Shown here piece by piece: positions 44,846-57,314 of a stretch of DNA of 64,000 bases; position 1 is the stretch's first letter, and each line of letters starts with the position of its first letter. The position numbers and the translations under genes were made by a program. The notes under the pieces are model-generated. The model was not told where the DNA came from and did not search any database. It saw only the letters and a list, made by a program, of their open reading frames with translations. This DNA is from Aplectana chamaeleonis (taxonomy: Eukaryota > Nematoda > Chromadorea > Rhabditida > Cosmocercidae). The DNA lies in assembly GCA_029168955.1 (NCBI GenBank), contig JAPDOI010000273.1, forward strand, positions 744,001-808,000, read 5' to 3'.

Positions 44846-45123
44846 TCAACGTAACCATGACGAAGAGACATCCATGCTTTGTGGCCTGTCAGGATGTCGC
44901 TCATAAACTTCAGATTGGAATAGCTTCCCTCTAGAGAAATACAAATGGACCGATGGAACCGAAATATTGTCAGAAAGTGTAGGGACGCCCTTTATGCTAT
45001 TGAACGCTGCATATAAATATTTGAGAAACCACAAGGATTAAGTAGTCCCTCAATTTCTCAAAATTCGCCGATTTCGGTCACCAAGGCTGGTCCAGAAATT
45101 ACTGAGGCGCCAAATAGATATGA
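44846..45123 (-). CDS. Two 3' exons of an unrecognised gene
   Basis: On -, exon 45082-45123 (acceptor gtgccttcag; ISIWRLSNFWTSL; donor G|GTGACC) joins in phase to exon 44846-45006 (acceptor atttatatgcag; FNSIKGVPTLSDNISVPSVH, then GKLFQSEVYERHPDRPQ, ending SSSWLR). A further coding-like exon at 45308-45402 (LRQKKQLSATLRVPHWSFRY; donor GTAAGC) lies upstream but its phase does not match directly. Family not recognised. Confidence 0.5.
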
Positions 45124-45409
45124 CTGAAGGCACAAATGCTTTGGACGTGCATAGTATGCCAGACAGAAAAACTTGATTGACTTAATTTATTAATCCTCTC
45201 CACTTAGTATAATTCAATATAACTATAATCCGATATAGTTCGTACTGTATGGGGGCATTACACTATTAATGCCAAAGAACTAGTGTACTGTATTCAAAGC
45301 AGCTTACCCACATGCAATCACAGGATTATACCAAATGTATCGGAATGACCAATGGGGTACTCTAAGGGTAGCGGATAGCTGTTTCTTCTGTCTCAGTTTT
45401 GCCTGTGGG

Positions 45410-46425
45410 ATCCACAAGGTGCCATATTAGAACTTATTCCTTGATCCTGTTACAGCTCGAGCACTACGTTACCTCATATGTCCTTGGAGTAGAATCCTGA
45501 ACTAGGACATGCCCTCTAACGGGCTAAAGTACAACTCCCTATTATCCTATTAGCTAATGAAAATCATTATTTACTGCGCGAAGTCATACTGATTACGCCC
45601 CTTCATGTCTAGCATGCCCTCATGCATTTGAAAACTTTTTATAGTCCTACGCATTTACAAAACTAGCCGTATTACTTTTTTTCCTTCTAATCTAGTGTCA
45701 TTTTCCTGGAATGTCACTGCAAAAAAGTCAATAAAGTTCGTTGTTCATGTTCATGCATACAAAACCTCTATTTCGGAGTCTAACTTACTTTGTTACTTCG
45801 CGTGCGTGTGCGGAGCGAGGGGAAAGACAGCGGAAAAGTGTCGGACAAGAAGACGCGGCATATGCGCGCACCATGGTCAGGCGGGCATTGTCCAGCTGGA
45901 CAACGGGGGGTGGGGGGAAACGTAAAAATTTGGAAATTTAGTGTTTTTTTTTTGTGGGAGCGTAGAAATTTAGGGTCAAAACTGAGAAAACCAAGGGTTT
46001 TTTTCAGTCGCGTTTCTCTTTCTGTGTGGAAAACAGGTCTTGGAACGATGGGTTCAGAGCGGTTGTCTCACGTGTTGTGATAGCAACAAAAAGATCAAGG
46101 AGGACAATAGTACCAGAACAGTACACGTGAAGGAAGTATCCATACATAGCTATGTAATAGGCGTATTTCAGGGAGTGGTCAAATTTTCACCCCTTAAGAC
46201 AAACTTTTAGACGAGTTGTATTCATTAACGAGGATCATTACCGCTTTAGTTCTTCACTTCGAAAATTTGACAACGTATATCCTGCTATAAAATGTATGAT
46301 TTTCAAAAGTCTGAGAGAAGATTCAGCATTTACTTACAATTCCCTACAAACTGATACCTAACACCCCTCCAATTACCTCAAAATTACGAAGAAAATCGCC
46401 TGAAGCTCATATAGCCCAGAAAAGA
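45410..46425. other. Unassigned stretch
   Basis: Open frames near 45695-46080 overlap a purine-rich region; no convincing exon. Confidence 0.3.
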
Positions 46426-46432
46426 ATTGCAG

Positions 46433-46566
46433 TGCCGCTAGCCGTCGAAAAAAACCGCGCTCCAAAGCTAAAGCAAGCTATGTGCGCAGAGGAAACCGCG
46501 AAACCACCGCCGGTGATACCCCCTCTCCCACCCGAGCTAGCACCCCGTCTTGTTGAACAATACTAG
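46433..46566 (+). CDS. Terminal exon, Pro-rich
   Basis: After acceptor aaaagaattgcag the frame reads PLAVEKNRAPKLKQAMCAEE then AKPPPVIPPLPPELAPRLVE and ends QY at TAG. Coding third-position pattern is strong. Upstream exons not found; product unknown. Confidence 0.45.
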
Positions 46567-46569
46567 TTG

Positions 46570-47450
46570 AGTATCGGACTTTTTCGAATCTGTGAAGGTT
46601 TACGCACCCACACAAGGGTTCCACCCACCCGGAGGTCTCGATGCAAACCCATTTGGAGGTTTCTCATCCGTTCAAAATGTAGACTTCTGCCGGTATCTGC
46701 TATTTATTTGATAGTGCTATCATTCATCGTTTTTACAGAAACTTCATCAAAATGCGTCGATTTTTTATTGTATCTTGTGAGGCGATCTGTGTCACAAAAT
46801 TAATTACTTCCTTCTCAATATAGATGTTGTTGCTCTATAGCGAAGAGCAGGTCAAAACTACACTCCCCGAAGCTAATCAGTCAGATAGGGAGTACAGTAA
46901 TTTTTTCAGAGAAGTTTTGATTGAAAAATTATTTTTTTTGAAAATTCTGACCGCAAAAACTGTCGAAATTTTTTCAGAACCTGGTGAGAAGTGAAAGTTT
47001 TGGACATTTTCAAAAATTTAGATCTCCAAGTGGGGAGAAGAAGCTTCGTTGAGGCACTGCACAACGGTCTGCCCGACCAGGGCGCGCACACGCATGCGAA
47101 CGAGGAAAATATAGTTCACTTAAGAATAAAGCATTTACTGCAGTTAGACTATCCGACTTGAATCGAATGAACGCCTCTGAATAATTAATTTTATTCGAAT
47201 ACCTTATTGAATTCGAAAACTCATAAAACGTACTTTTTGAATACTTTTCGCTATTTTCTAAAATACCTCATTCACATGTACACTCCTTATTCAAGCGGAA
47301 TTGCGGTTCGCGATTCCGCTCGAAGTTGCGGACAAGCCCGTTCGACGTCATCCAAAGATATCGAACTCATAAAGTGGTACGCCGATGCGCTAACCTGCCA
47401 TCCTTTCGATCATTGACACTCGGCTGTCAGATCATTAGTCAGCCTTCTTC
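46570..47450. other. Unassigned stretch
   Basis: AT-rich; a few short open frames, none supported. Confidence 0.3.
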
Positions 47451-47452
47451 AA

Positions 47453-47875
47453 AGATGATGTTCACGATAAATCTCGTTTTTGAGTTTTCAGTGAGAAACA
47501 CAACGCTGGCAGACGCTGAAGGGGATAGGGTCTTAGAAAGCAGCGGAAACGGGCGACAAATCGATAAAAACGGCCGCGAAGTGAAGATTTCGTTAGCCCA
47601 GTAAGCCCAGACGTTTTCAATGGCAAATTGCCAAGCAACTCCGCCACGTCCAGTCTGATCGATTCGCGCACATTTCGTCATTAGCGCGCGCTTGCAAAGA
47701 CTAGCAGAGCGAGTAAGCTTGTCCGCACCCTGAACCTGTACGTACGGTAGAAACCGCTAATTTAGCTTATTCTTAGCTCTTTTCTTCGGTGTATCTTCGC
47801 TATTCGTTAACTCACGACCAAACAACCCCCATTTTGAGTCGTACTCGAAAATGATATTCATCGTGAACACTGCCT
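47453..47875. mobile_element. MITE family A variant, 423 bp
   Basis: Flanks TCAA and TTAA; left end decayed (AGATGATGTTCACGATAA), right end ATCGTGAACACTGCCT. Internally a longer version of 21292-21508. Confidence 0.7.
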
Positions 47876-48271
47876 TTAATATTCGATAGACCTAGATATG
47901 GTGTTGATAGACGATGGGTGGCCTCTATTGAAATATTGTACTTTCTCATTTGCACTCCCAATGAAACAGTCAACCAAGTTGCATAGTTTGCCCTTAGACG
48001 TTCACACTATTGTTAATTTGAAATGACGCGGTGTTCCACTATCTGGTCAACGTAGGAGTCGTAACATGAAGTTTCGGTCGCTTGTTTAAAGTTCAGGTGT
48101 ACTTTCTATCAATAAATAAAGTGCACTGAAATACAAATGTTTTGCTCGGTTTAGCGAGAGGGAACTAGATCTAGCTCATGACAGGATCCGCCCCATCCTA
48201 GGATTAACTGAACTTTGTGTAGGACAACGATTGCAACCGATATATTCAGTAGCGAAAGTGACAAGCACTAG

Positions 48272-48591
48272 ATTTAACAGTGACGGCGACATACACACTC
48301 GTAACCGTTGTTGAGATAGCCACTTACGTTGAGCTTGTTCCACAGTTCCTACACAGTTGGAAGCAACAGAAACAAGTCAGAATGGCTTGCTTGAGTAATC
48401 CTGAGTCGCTGATCCCGTGTTCCGAAAAACATTTGTACACACAGAAGTACCCAAACTATACCGCACCTCAGTTTCAAATGGGCAACACGTGGTTGACCTG
48501 GTGCGGCTTTTGTATAAAAAATTTTCTAGCTAGCCGCGTTCCCCCTGCTTATTATACTACTTCCAATTTCTCTGCGAACTCACTCGACTGA
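48272..48591 (+). CDS. Terminal exon of an unrecognised gene (about 105 codons)
   Basis: After acceptor acaagcactag the frame is open to TGA and reads YTLVTVVEIATYVELVPQFL, SEKHLYTQKYPNYTAPQFQM and WLTWCGFCIKNFLAS, ending FSANSLD. Coding pattern is good and hydrophobic stretches alternate with aromatic-rich ones. No family recognised. Confidence 0.45.
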
Positions 48592-48629
48592 TAAGAGGTC
48601 AAGTTATTACTACGATTTGCATTATCTAA

Positions 48630-49059
48630 AGGTAGCGTTCACGATGATCATCCTCGTTGACTTTCCACAGTGAAATGATAGGCGAGAAGGATCCTAGGCT
48701 CCCAGTGTCGAAAGAACGGTAGAAAACGAGTCAGGAGCGGCAAAATAACGGCTGCAAACAAGCGTTTTGGTGCCCCAGATCCGCCCCCTGGAAATGAACA
48801 AATGAAGACTCAGATTACAGGAATGATCAAGTCAATGAAGTGCTGATAAGTGAGCTGATCGCTTCATTGCTTTGATAGGTATCATCCTTCTAGCGGTCAA
48901 TTCCTCCACGCTCAAAAATCAACGTAAACAAGAGAGGGCCTATTTTTGCTCAAAAACGCGTCTTTCGTGTGCTTCTTAAGCATGCCTTGCTATATAGGGC
49001 ACCAGACCTTCCGTAAGCCGTGGAGATATCGGAAGTGAAATTTATCATGAACACTGCCT
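48630..49059. mobile_element. MITE family A variant, 430 bp
   Basis: Flanks CTAA and TTAA; ends AGGTAGCGTTCACGATGA and ATCATGAACACTGCCT. Reverse of 6015-6458. Confidence 0.7.
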
Positions 49060-49099
49060 TTAAGTAGTGGTGGCGAACCCTTTTAGAAAATGCGTGAGA

Positions 49100-49165
49100 A
49101 GGTAGACCATAGTTATGCTCGGGCGGGACGCTGTAGAAACTACAGGGCAACTGTGACTATTAGAC
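49100..49165. mobile_element. Fragment of MITE P1
   Basis: GCGGGACGCTGTAGAAACTA and what follows matches the P1 terminus at 38890-38930 with substitutions. Confidence 0.4.
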
Positions 49166-49169
49166 ACCC

Positions 49170-50255
49170 TCAGTATCGCGAGAGCGCGATGCTATCGCTC
49201 CCTAAAGGGGTCTGGGCGTGGTAGGTCCCGCAACAAAAGCCGGAAGCATGGTAGAAACGTCCGTCGGACTGGTTCGGGCGGCGCAGGCTGAGTCATCAGT
49301 CTTCGCTCCTTCCGCGCCCGAGCGTGGTCTTCGCTCGAGCAGCTCCGTGCTGTGTGACTCCCTTTCTCCTAGCCTCTGCTGTTCTTCGTTTTGAGGTCTC
49401 TGGCCACTAGAACACTACTAATCTTCCTGTAATGCTGTTGGCTCACGAAGAACATCTTCAATGGAAAGATCAACGGCTCTGCTCCGTATTATTGATCGTG
49501 ATGACTATTTCAGTGGTGCTTACCACTCGTCTAATAGTTGTTCCTTGTTTCTATTTCTCCTTTCTGGTTCTCCAAGATCTTTCCACATTTACTTGTAACA
49601 TAAAATAATCTAGCTTCTCCGTGTTTTGTCGTCTATGCAAGAGGGTCTTATATAATTTGCAATACTCATACTACAGTCGGGGTATGTGTTGCTTAGTCAG
49701 GGGGGTCCAAGTTGAATTCACCTGATTGTCAGTGGCGCCCATGTGGTACTACCGTTGTTATGCCCTTATTACAGTATACAGTTTGCTGGGGTAATTAGTA
49801 CACTCAGTTATATCATCAGTAGGGAGTCTGTCGGCCGCATTCCCCGGGGCTGACGTCTGGTGTCGGACCCGGTGGAAAAAACCACCGATTCGCAACTTTC
49901 ATTGTGCTGCGGCACTCTAAAAGAACAGCTGTGAGCAGAAATCGCGGCGAAAACCCTCACCAACCAGTAGTTATGAGGGGTTTTACAGAGATGCTGCGAC
50001 CGGTGAGTCACAACGTCAACGAGCGTAACCCTTCATGAGACGACAAAAATGTTTTCGAAAGAGATCATCGTGATTGGTCGCCGCTCGCAGGCAGTGACGC
50101 GGGGCCGTTGCGGTGTCAACACGCAGCCCTTCTCGTCCCTTCCACGCCGATTCGGTCACCACCAAATGTATAATCGCTATCGCATCACCCAGCGGTGTTC
50201 GTCGCTACCAACAATGCCGCGACTTGAACTCTGCGGGAAGTTCCGTTTCGTCCAA
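49170..50255. other. Unassigned stretch
   Basis: No exon or repeat pair that I can support, apart from small palindromes. Confidence 0.3.
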
Positions 50256-50261
50256 GTGTAT

Positions 50262-51000
50262 TTGTTTTGTTTATTACGTCACTTAAGGCAAACGTCATAT
50301 ACACATAAATAAACACGTAAACATACATAAATAGAAGTAATAGGAGTACAGTAATAGCCAGACGAATAGGTGTAATGATAGATGATGATTTCCGAGACAT
50401 GAATGGGGAAAAAGAAAGAAGTTTACGGCATACTACGGCTTCAATAACTTGGCGGCGAATTTGCGTTGGAAACGTTTGAGTGTGAGCGGCGATGTCTCGC
50501 ATTTCGTGAGCTTCAAGTATATTGAACCTGCGCGGTTTGTAAAGAATCTAGACCGCAAGGAGGTATTGGCCCTTTTCAAGGTGATCTTATTTCTTCCACC
50601 ACGAATGATCTATGGAAGCCAGGTAAAAAAGCTATTCAATTTTACTTTAATTAATCCATTGAGAATCTTGTGCACCATGCATACGTCAAACAGTGACCGT
50701 CGGGTTTCTAATGAGGAAATGCCAAGACACACATTCCTCCTCTGCGCACTAGGCATTGTATAGTATGTCGCCATTCCAGTCCTAATAAAAATCTTCCTAG
50801 AGAAGTTATTTTGTATTTTCTCCAGAAGCTCTATATCTTTCTTCTGAGATGGATTGAAAACAGAGGTTCCAGACTCAACTAGCGGTCGAATGTAGGTGGT
50901 ATAAGCTAGAAGGAGAGTCTCCTTGTTTCTAGTAGCTAATCCTTTGAAAATTTGAAATGTTCTCCCCAGGTCTTGAGTGAAGAGAGTGAATCGCCTGTGC
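50262..51000 (-). pseudogene. CR1-type LINE remnant, reverse transcriptase C terminus
   Basis: On -, LAYTTYIRPLVESGTSVFNP, then KKDIELLEKIQNNFSRKIF and LGISSLETRRSLFDVCMVHK match the thumb and C-terminal pattern of CR1-like reverse transcriptases (Y-x-x-Y-x-R-P…E-x-x-Q…L-E-x-R-R). A frame break follows, then RANTSLRSRFFTNRAGSIYL and LKRFQRKFAAKLL. Catalytic part is missing. Confidence 0.7.
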
Positions 51001-51166
51001 TCAAAAAAAAAAGAATTGGCTCTTTTGAATGAAACTTATCCACAACAGGGGTGCTCGAAATTTTCACGTGATATCCTCTAACGCCATCACAGCACGGGGC
51101 CAACCATGAACTACTGTATGTGCAGGAATCTGTCACAGCAACTTTGATCTACGACAAGTGTGGTGA

Positions 51167-51808
51167 TTGTGTGGTAGTGTGGGACAGGTCGCCATCAGAA
51201 TGGCAACTTGTCTATACTCAGCGAAAGTTGCAATTTTCCCAAACCAGAGAAATGTAGTTGGCAGTCTGTTGATCGTACGAATGCAGGTACAGAGAGACAT
51301 AATCGAGGTGGAAGAGAAAATGTTAATCTGTCGAACAACAAATGGGAACACAGCGGTTTGGCCACGTGCAACATCGGCTTCTGATTGAATTGGATTGTGG
51401 GCGTGATATCCCTTTCGAAGGGCCACGTGGTTGCATCCACAACCCGAAGTTTATCGCACTACTGATTACTGTCATTGCAACTCTGAAACATTGCCAGCAA
51501 AGTTGACCGAATGCGATTGTTAGCGTGTGTCATCGAAATTCGTACAGGCATATGCCATTCAATCGAAAGTTTCCTGCAGTGCTGGCCGACAGTTCACAGC
51601 AAGGGTTGCCCCAGTAACGACCAAAAAGCGATCTAAGCGGTTTCACCGACGCTCGCAGCAGTTGCGAATCAACGCTCACAACGACCGCATATTCCATTCT
51701 GAAATTTTGCTAGTCATGGAAACTTTACTATGTACATGCAAGGGAAGTTGCTCTAGCGTAGAGTACACCAATCACAAAAAAAATGAAGTGTTTTACAAGA
51801 AATCATGA
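51167..51808 (+). CDS. Two-exon gene for a basic, unrecognised protein
   Basis: Exon 1 is open from 51167 (ATG at 51199: MATCLYSAKVAIFPNQRNVV, then RDIIEVEEKMLICRTTNGNT) to 51355 before GTTTGG. After a 192-base intron with acceptor aaattcgtacag, exon 2 (51548-51808) continues in phase: YAIQSKVSCSAGRQFTARVA, KKRSKRFHRRSQQLRINAHN, ending NEVFYKKS at TGA. About 150 residues, strongly basic in the middle. No family recognised. Confidence 0.5.
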
Positions 51809-51814
51809 TTAGAC

Positions 51815-52390
51815 GCCATAATTAATTAAAATTGAATGTAACTCGGATCTAAGGCTTGATATTTAGAAAAATATAAGCTCGAAACAGTGAGTCAAAGCAG
51901 GTACAGTCCACAAGAACGAAAAAACGCAGGGTGAAATCTAGGGTGGTATTAATAGGCTTTCAACGAGTTAACCACCACCTTCGAACACGAGTTCACCGCT
52001 AACTTACACGATTTCGCCGCCAACCCCACACATTGTCACACTTTCGTTTCCCAACCCGATTGTTCATAAAAATTCAGGCGAGCTCAGGTGGTGAACTTTG
52101 GCAAGCTGCGTTGGTAAATCACAGGGTTTTCACCATTATCATCCAACGGGTGGCCTACCTTCAGCAATAGAAATTCGAACGGACAAGCGGCCAGACTTAG
52201 AGGCTAATGGACTGTAGTAGAAATTTGCTCGCGGTTTCTTCCTCGCAGCCCCTCAAACTTCTAAATTAATTATACATTAAGTTTGTATGGCGGTGTAGTT
52301 AACGCGCCCTTATCTAAATGCCGCTCCGCAAGCGCTGAAACTACACAACATCAGTTCAAACGTTTCACCCGCTCTCCCCATCATTCCTTT
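51815..52390. other. Unassigned stretch
   Basis: No feature supported. Confidence 0.3.
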
Positions 52391-52396
52391 CTCTAA

Positions 52397-53912
52397 GGCC
52401 TAGTGCATACTTCGTCGCGGGTGCGACGGCGTCGCCGCGACAGAGAGTGCTCAACGACGTGATCGGTGGTAGGCCGGTCGCCTGCGAATGGATATCACGC
52501 AATACTGCGTCCACGACAAAATACACACTATTTTCTTGACAGAGTGTTTATTCATCTCCTCTCGAAAATAGGGTCTAATCTTCTATCATCCAACACAGGC
52601 TCGTGTGTGGGTGCTCAACACGAAGCTGGAATTCATTTCGTCCTCTCCCTCTTTACCTAAATATTCTATATGTGAGGTGATTTTGTTCAATTTCAGATTT
52701 GACTAAAACTTCACCTCTGGAGACTTTTAAGGCAGTGATCATTGATAAGATACTTCTTTCGATATTTCAAAATCATGTAAGGTGGCTGATTGACGTTTTA
52801 TACACCGTAAAGATCGCGAATCATAAAAAATCTCAACCGATGGTGAGTTCCGTAGTGATCAGCACCCAAAAAGACCCATTCTAGGCAAGGTTGAAAAAAT
52901 TTCAAGTGAATTTCGAAATGTGGATTCGCGCCAGTTTCTGCGAAATTCGATATCACTTCTCCATTTTCGTGGTATTTGCTCTATAGTTGTACACGAAAGA
53001 AATTTTCGAAAGATTTTTCGAAATTTTTTTCGTTCGTTCGAAAATTCGTCGAACGAAATTTTTTCAGACTCCGTTCGTTCGAGCTTTTGCCAAACGAAAA
53101 TTTTTCGAAATCCGTTCGTTTGGAATTTTTTCGAACAAATTTCGAAAGTTCCGACGAATTTCGAAAAAAAAACGAAATTTCGAAAAAAAATCGAAATTTC
53201 GATTAGTTTCGAATTTCGTTCGTTCGACCTCCGAAATTTTTGAAGTTTTTCGAAAATCGTTCGTTCAAATTTTTTTCGAACGAAATTTTCTCAATTTTCG
53301 TTCGTTCGAAATTCTTTCGAACGAATTTTTTTCATTTTTCGTTCGTTCGAATTGTTTTCGAAATTGTACAATTATAATTTGCTCTCAAAATAGAGTGTCT
53401 CTCTTTATGATTTTCAATGCGAACATAATTCGGACAAGGAGTAGTGCATTGCATTTAAAACAAAGCATGAAAGAAGAAAATGTGGAGTGATCGAAATCAT
53501 GAAGAAATCCATGGCAGTATTCGGAATATGAATACCTTCGAATGGCCGATCGTCGTTATATAATCTAACAAGAAAGAACTGTCGATTAGAACACATACCA
53601 AACGAATACGAGGCTATTTACCAACCAAAAACTTTTGAAACAAACGTATTATTGCCTTGCAGGTCGGATGTCTGGCGTTTACGTCGCGGTGTCGTAGTGC
53701 AGTGCACGACGCTAAACAGCGCGCACATTGTGGAAAAGTGTAGATTGGCCGCGACACAGGCACGACACAGTTGCGCATAGCAGCTCCCACTAGATTGGCC
53801 GCGCGCGACGATTGTCAGTGCTAGACGCGATCGATCACTGCGCTGGGCGCGGCGGGTTGTACCAGTTCCTACACCGCGACCCCGTCGCCGCGACAGAAGT
53901 ATGCACTAGGCC
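52397..53912. mobile_element. Harbinger-like non-autonomous element P3, 1.5 kb
   Basis: TAA flanks both ends (52394-52396, 53913-53915). TIR GGCCTAGTGCATACTTC matches the complement at right and continues as related GC-rich sequence (GTCGCCGCGACAG). The interior contains a TTCGAA-rich block and short open frames; no transposase. Confidence 0.65.
52985..53365. repeat. TTCGAA / CGTTCGTTCG-rich low-complexity block
   Basis: Dense, irregular repetition of TTCGAA, CGAAATTTT and CGTTCGTTCG, similar in vocabulary to the minisatellites of element H. The 167-codon open frame and its neighbours here come from this composition. Confidence 0.7.
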
Positions 53913-54419
53913 TAAGAACGTCGGAGGGCACAGCACATCAATTTGCTGGATCAACTGTGGTCGTTCTCGCTTATTCTTCGCTCAATTGAAGGCGAATCCG
54001 CACTTTCGGTTTCTTCTGGCAGATTATTGCTTGAAAATGAAGTCATCAATAGAGCAAAATATCAGTGTTATGATTACAATTTTTAATTCATAATACACTC
54101 CACGTTCGACTCTCTATGAGCCTCGGCATCAGAATAATGATGGATAGTTTGACTATAGCAGGCACGAGGTGGTATGGCTTTATTGTAGACTAACGTTTCG
54201 GCGGTTTCGCCCTCTTCGGAGTTTGAAAAAGGTCGAATCTATGTGTAAAATTACTCGGCCAAACGTAGTTCTCTCCCTACAGAAATTCAAGACAAAATTT
54301 TCCAAACAAATGGCTGGGATGCATGAAGCTGAGAGACATACCTTTTCAAAGTCAGTACAACATCAGGTGTTCGGTAGATAAACGACGGGTAATGAAATAT
54401 CAGAAGGCATTACCCCAAA

Positions 54420-55378
54420 TCAGAAGGCTGATCTGACGTAGGGCTGTAGTTCCCGCGTTATATTTATACCCTCGTCCTTCCGGTTGACCTTGGGGTCCCC
54501 CGCATTGATCCAAAACGCCTCAAGCGCTTTTCGCGCACTTGTTTTTGCCACCCGCGCTACAATCTCCACTCTCACACCAAAATCTTTCCCGTCATGGCAA
54601 TTAACTCTGTGACAACCCATCGCAGTACTAATTCGCGCCTTTTCCTTCTCATCCAAGTGCTCTTTGATCCGCACATGCAGTGGACGGGCTGTTTCACCGA
54701 TATAATCCTGGCCACAGCTCTGACATGTGATCTGATAAATGACCCCAGTAGCAATACCTGCCCGATGGGCAAATGACGCACTGTAGCGTGACACATGCGC
54801 GATCATATTGACGATTCCGCACTAATCGCCGTTTTAAATTATTGGGCGGGATGGCCACAAGAGATACAAAATTTTCCAATCCCGCTCTTCGAAGGCATTT
54901 TCTGACAGCGCGGCTCACATCGTCGGATATGAATGGCATTATGGACGGAACTTTGTCTCCTTGTGGTATATTATGGCTTCGCTGACCTTCGTGGGCGTTC
55001 CGCGACCCGCGCGCGTGTGATCCATAGCCATTGAGAGTTGCTATTTGACAAGCTAGGCTTTTTGACGCTTCACGCTCTTCCTCTCCAGAACACACATTTA
55101 CAGTAGTGCGAAACATGTTTCTGACATCCGCACGTTTTGTCTGACTGGGATGCGCGGACCGTCAGTGGACCAGAATATTCTTGTTCGAAGGTTTGCGGTA
55201 CCAATTTGTGATTTTCCTGCCTTCTACTAGTTGAATCTGAACATTCAGAAAAGGAAACCACCTCTCCGACGATTTTTCCCGGGATAGTGGAGGGGTCAAA
55301 GTCTATTTGTGATCGTATTCGGTCTAACGTCAGGGCATCTCTACAAAAGAATTTCAACGGCATTATGGGTACAGCCAA
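54420..55378 (-). pseudogene. Penelope-like 3' half with GIY-YIG domain, inverted copy
   Basis: On -, ATGVIYQITCQSCGQDYIGE is the core of a GIY-YIG endonuclease domain, followed by HVRIKEHLDEKEKARIST and KALEAFWINAGDPKVNRK. Upstream, in another frame, are EEREASKSLACQIATLNG and KVPSIMPFISDDVSRAVRKC. A frame break lies near 54745. No reverse transcriptase part is present in this copy. Confidence 0.75.
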
Positions 55379-56367
55379 TGGCCGGGAAACTGTGGTTCGT
55401 AGTTTTGTATTGGATCAAAGTCCAGTCCATCAGGGTGTCAGTAGTGTAACCAAATGCGCGCGCCGGCATAAATTTCCGGCTTTTTGCCAACTAAATATTC
55501 AGGGTTCTCAAGCACTTCCAGGCCGGGGAAATTCCTAAAAACCTGAATCACTCACAAATTTTGAACCCAAAAGAAGTGCGCGAGCTTGTGGCTTCCTATA
55601 CCGTACGGCTTCCCGTAAGTGACGAAGGAGGAGAGTTTGTGGTGAGTCCCCACTACATGGACGTGGCGATAACCAAGATCCACTTCTCGGACACGTCAGT
55701 CTACCGGATATCTTCCAAAAAAGAATTCAAATCGCAGCACCGAAAGCTCAGCAGGTTCTGGATTGTGGAAGCGAAATCGGCTGGGCTACCTCAGACGATA
55801 ATCACGCGCCTTAGGCCCCTTTCACAGTTATTTTGCCGTCCGACGCCCGGCAATGCTATCCGACGTCGCGCGCGGCGCCCACTAGGCCTGTGGTAGAGCA
55901 ACTGATAATATCGACCATCCCACAATCAACGGAGAAGTTTCGCACTGACGTCGGGCGCCGCATTGCGACGTCGGTCATCCGGCGTCGCACTGCGTCACTC
56001 CACGACGCCGCAGTCCTATTTTATAACGTGCCGGACGGCTTCGTCCGGCAGACTGTGAAAGACGCAATAAAATCGAAGCTCCAACTTGTCCCGTATTGTA
56101 CCTGCTCATCAGAACCCATAAATTCGGGGCTACGGGGGGCCTCACACAAATTGATCCCACCGCAATTAAGGTTCGGCCAATCATTAGCTGCGTGAGTGCT
56201 CCCACGGACCGAATTGCTTGGTTTGTCAGCGCAGTGCTCACACAACTTCTTCCAATCATTCCGGCGCACTTACCCAACACGCAAGCCTTCCTAGACCATT
56301 TCCGGCATGCACAACTCGCAACTGTGTAATCGAATCCTTTGATGTTTCAGCGCTTTACACCAACGTA

Positions 56368-56853
56368 CAATACCGCTCGAAAGATTTGGTCAGAAAGCGA
56401 GCGAGGTCGGGTTTTCGCGTCTTTTTCGTCTTTTCTGTATAACTCGCTCCAGACTCAATTTTGAGCGAAATCAGGAAGAGGTATTCATGATCCTGGCGCC
56501 GAGGGCTACCCATTAGATCTACCTTTGTGGTGGTTTTATTGAGAACTAAAAAAATTTCGCTCTCAGCCAGATTTGTGATTACGGTACCATGAGGGATGGG
56601 GCGCTACCGTCTCCGTCTGCGTTTTCATATCCTACCGTATGTATCTAGAGAGCTAGTTGATTGCGAAATTTCCATGATTCTCCACGAAATCCCGACAATG
56701 GCTGTACCTTTGGATAGCCTTCAATGCCATGATCATGAATATCTTCCTAGTTTCGCGCAAGGTTGACTTTAAAGCGAGTTATACAAAAAATACGAAAAAG
56801 ACGCAAAAACCCGACCTCGCTCGCTTTCTGACCAAACCCTACGAGCGGTATTG
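56368..56853. mobile_element. TA-flanked MITE, 486 bp, inside the Penelope-like RT
   Basis: TA at 56366-56367 and 56854-56855. Ends CAATACCGCTCG and CGAGCGGTATTG, with an inverted repeat of about 90 bp (GGTCAGAAAGCGAGCGAGGT). Removing it with one TA rejoins the RT reading frame (…YTNV | SND…). Confidence 0.85.
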
Positions 56854-57169
56854 TAAGTAACGACGCGGCTATGGAAGAGTTTTAGAGCTTCTAAATGAAC
56901 ATCAAAGCAATCTAAATATGCACGGTTACTCGGTACGCAGCCTAAAGGTTCTTTCGAATGAGTGTCTCGGTTGTAATGTTTTCAAATGGGCAGGTAAATA
57001 CTTTGCTCAGCTGAGGGGGCTGGCGATGGGGCAGAGGCGGGCACCAACGCTTGCCATCGCCTTCATGTCCAGAATCGAAGCACCTGTGCTCGAATCCTTA
57101 CCCTTGTTTAACAGGCGCTACATTCATGACTGTCTCATAATTTGCTCTACGCAAGAAGAGATGGACATA

Positions 57170-57314
57170 ACGTCGCCATGGATCGTGAAGAGACTTCGCG
57201 TTTACTGTTGAGGGTTGGCGCAAACTTGGTGCCATACGCTATATCATAGGTGCACCGAGTTTGCACCAATCTTCAAAAGTGAACGCAAAGTCTCTTCACG
57301 ATCCATGCCGATGT
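57170..57314. mobile_element. TA-flanked palindromic MITE, 145 bp
   Basis: TA at 57168-57169 and 57315-57316. Inverted ends share CATGGATCGTGAAGAGACTT and continue for about 50 bp. It interrupts the Penelope-like frame just after STQEEMD. Confidence 0.85.

Noticed and set aside
52920..53490. Long overlapping frames rich in Phe, Arg and Lys
   Set aside because: They arise from the TTCGAA/CGTTCG composition; three frames are open at once and none shows codon preference.
54140..54240. Hammerhead ribozyme at the Penelope-like ends
   Set aside because: Some Penelope-like elements carry one, but I could not find the CTGANGA core in the terminal regions here.
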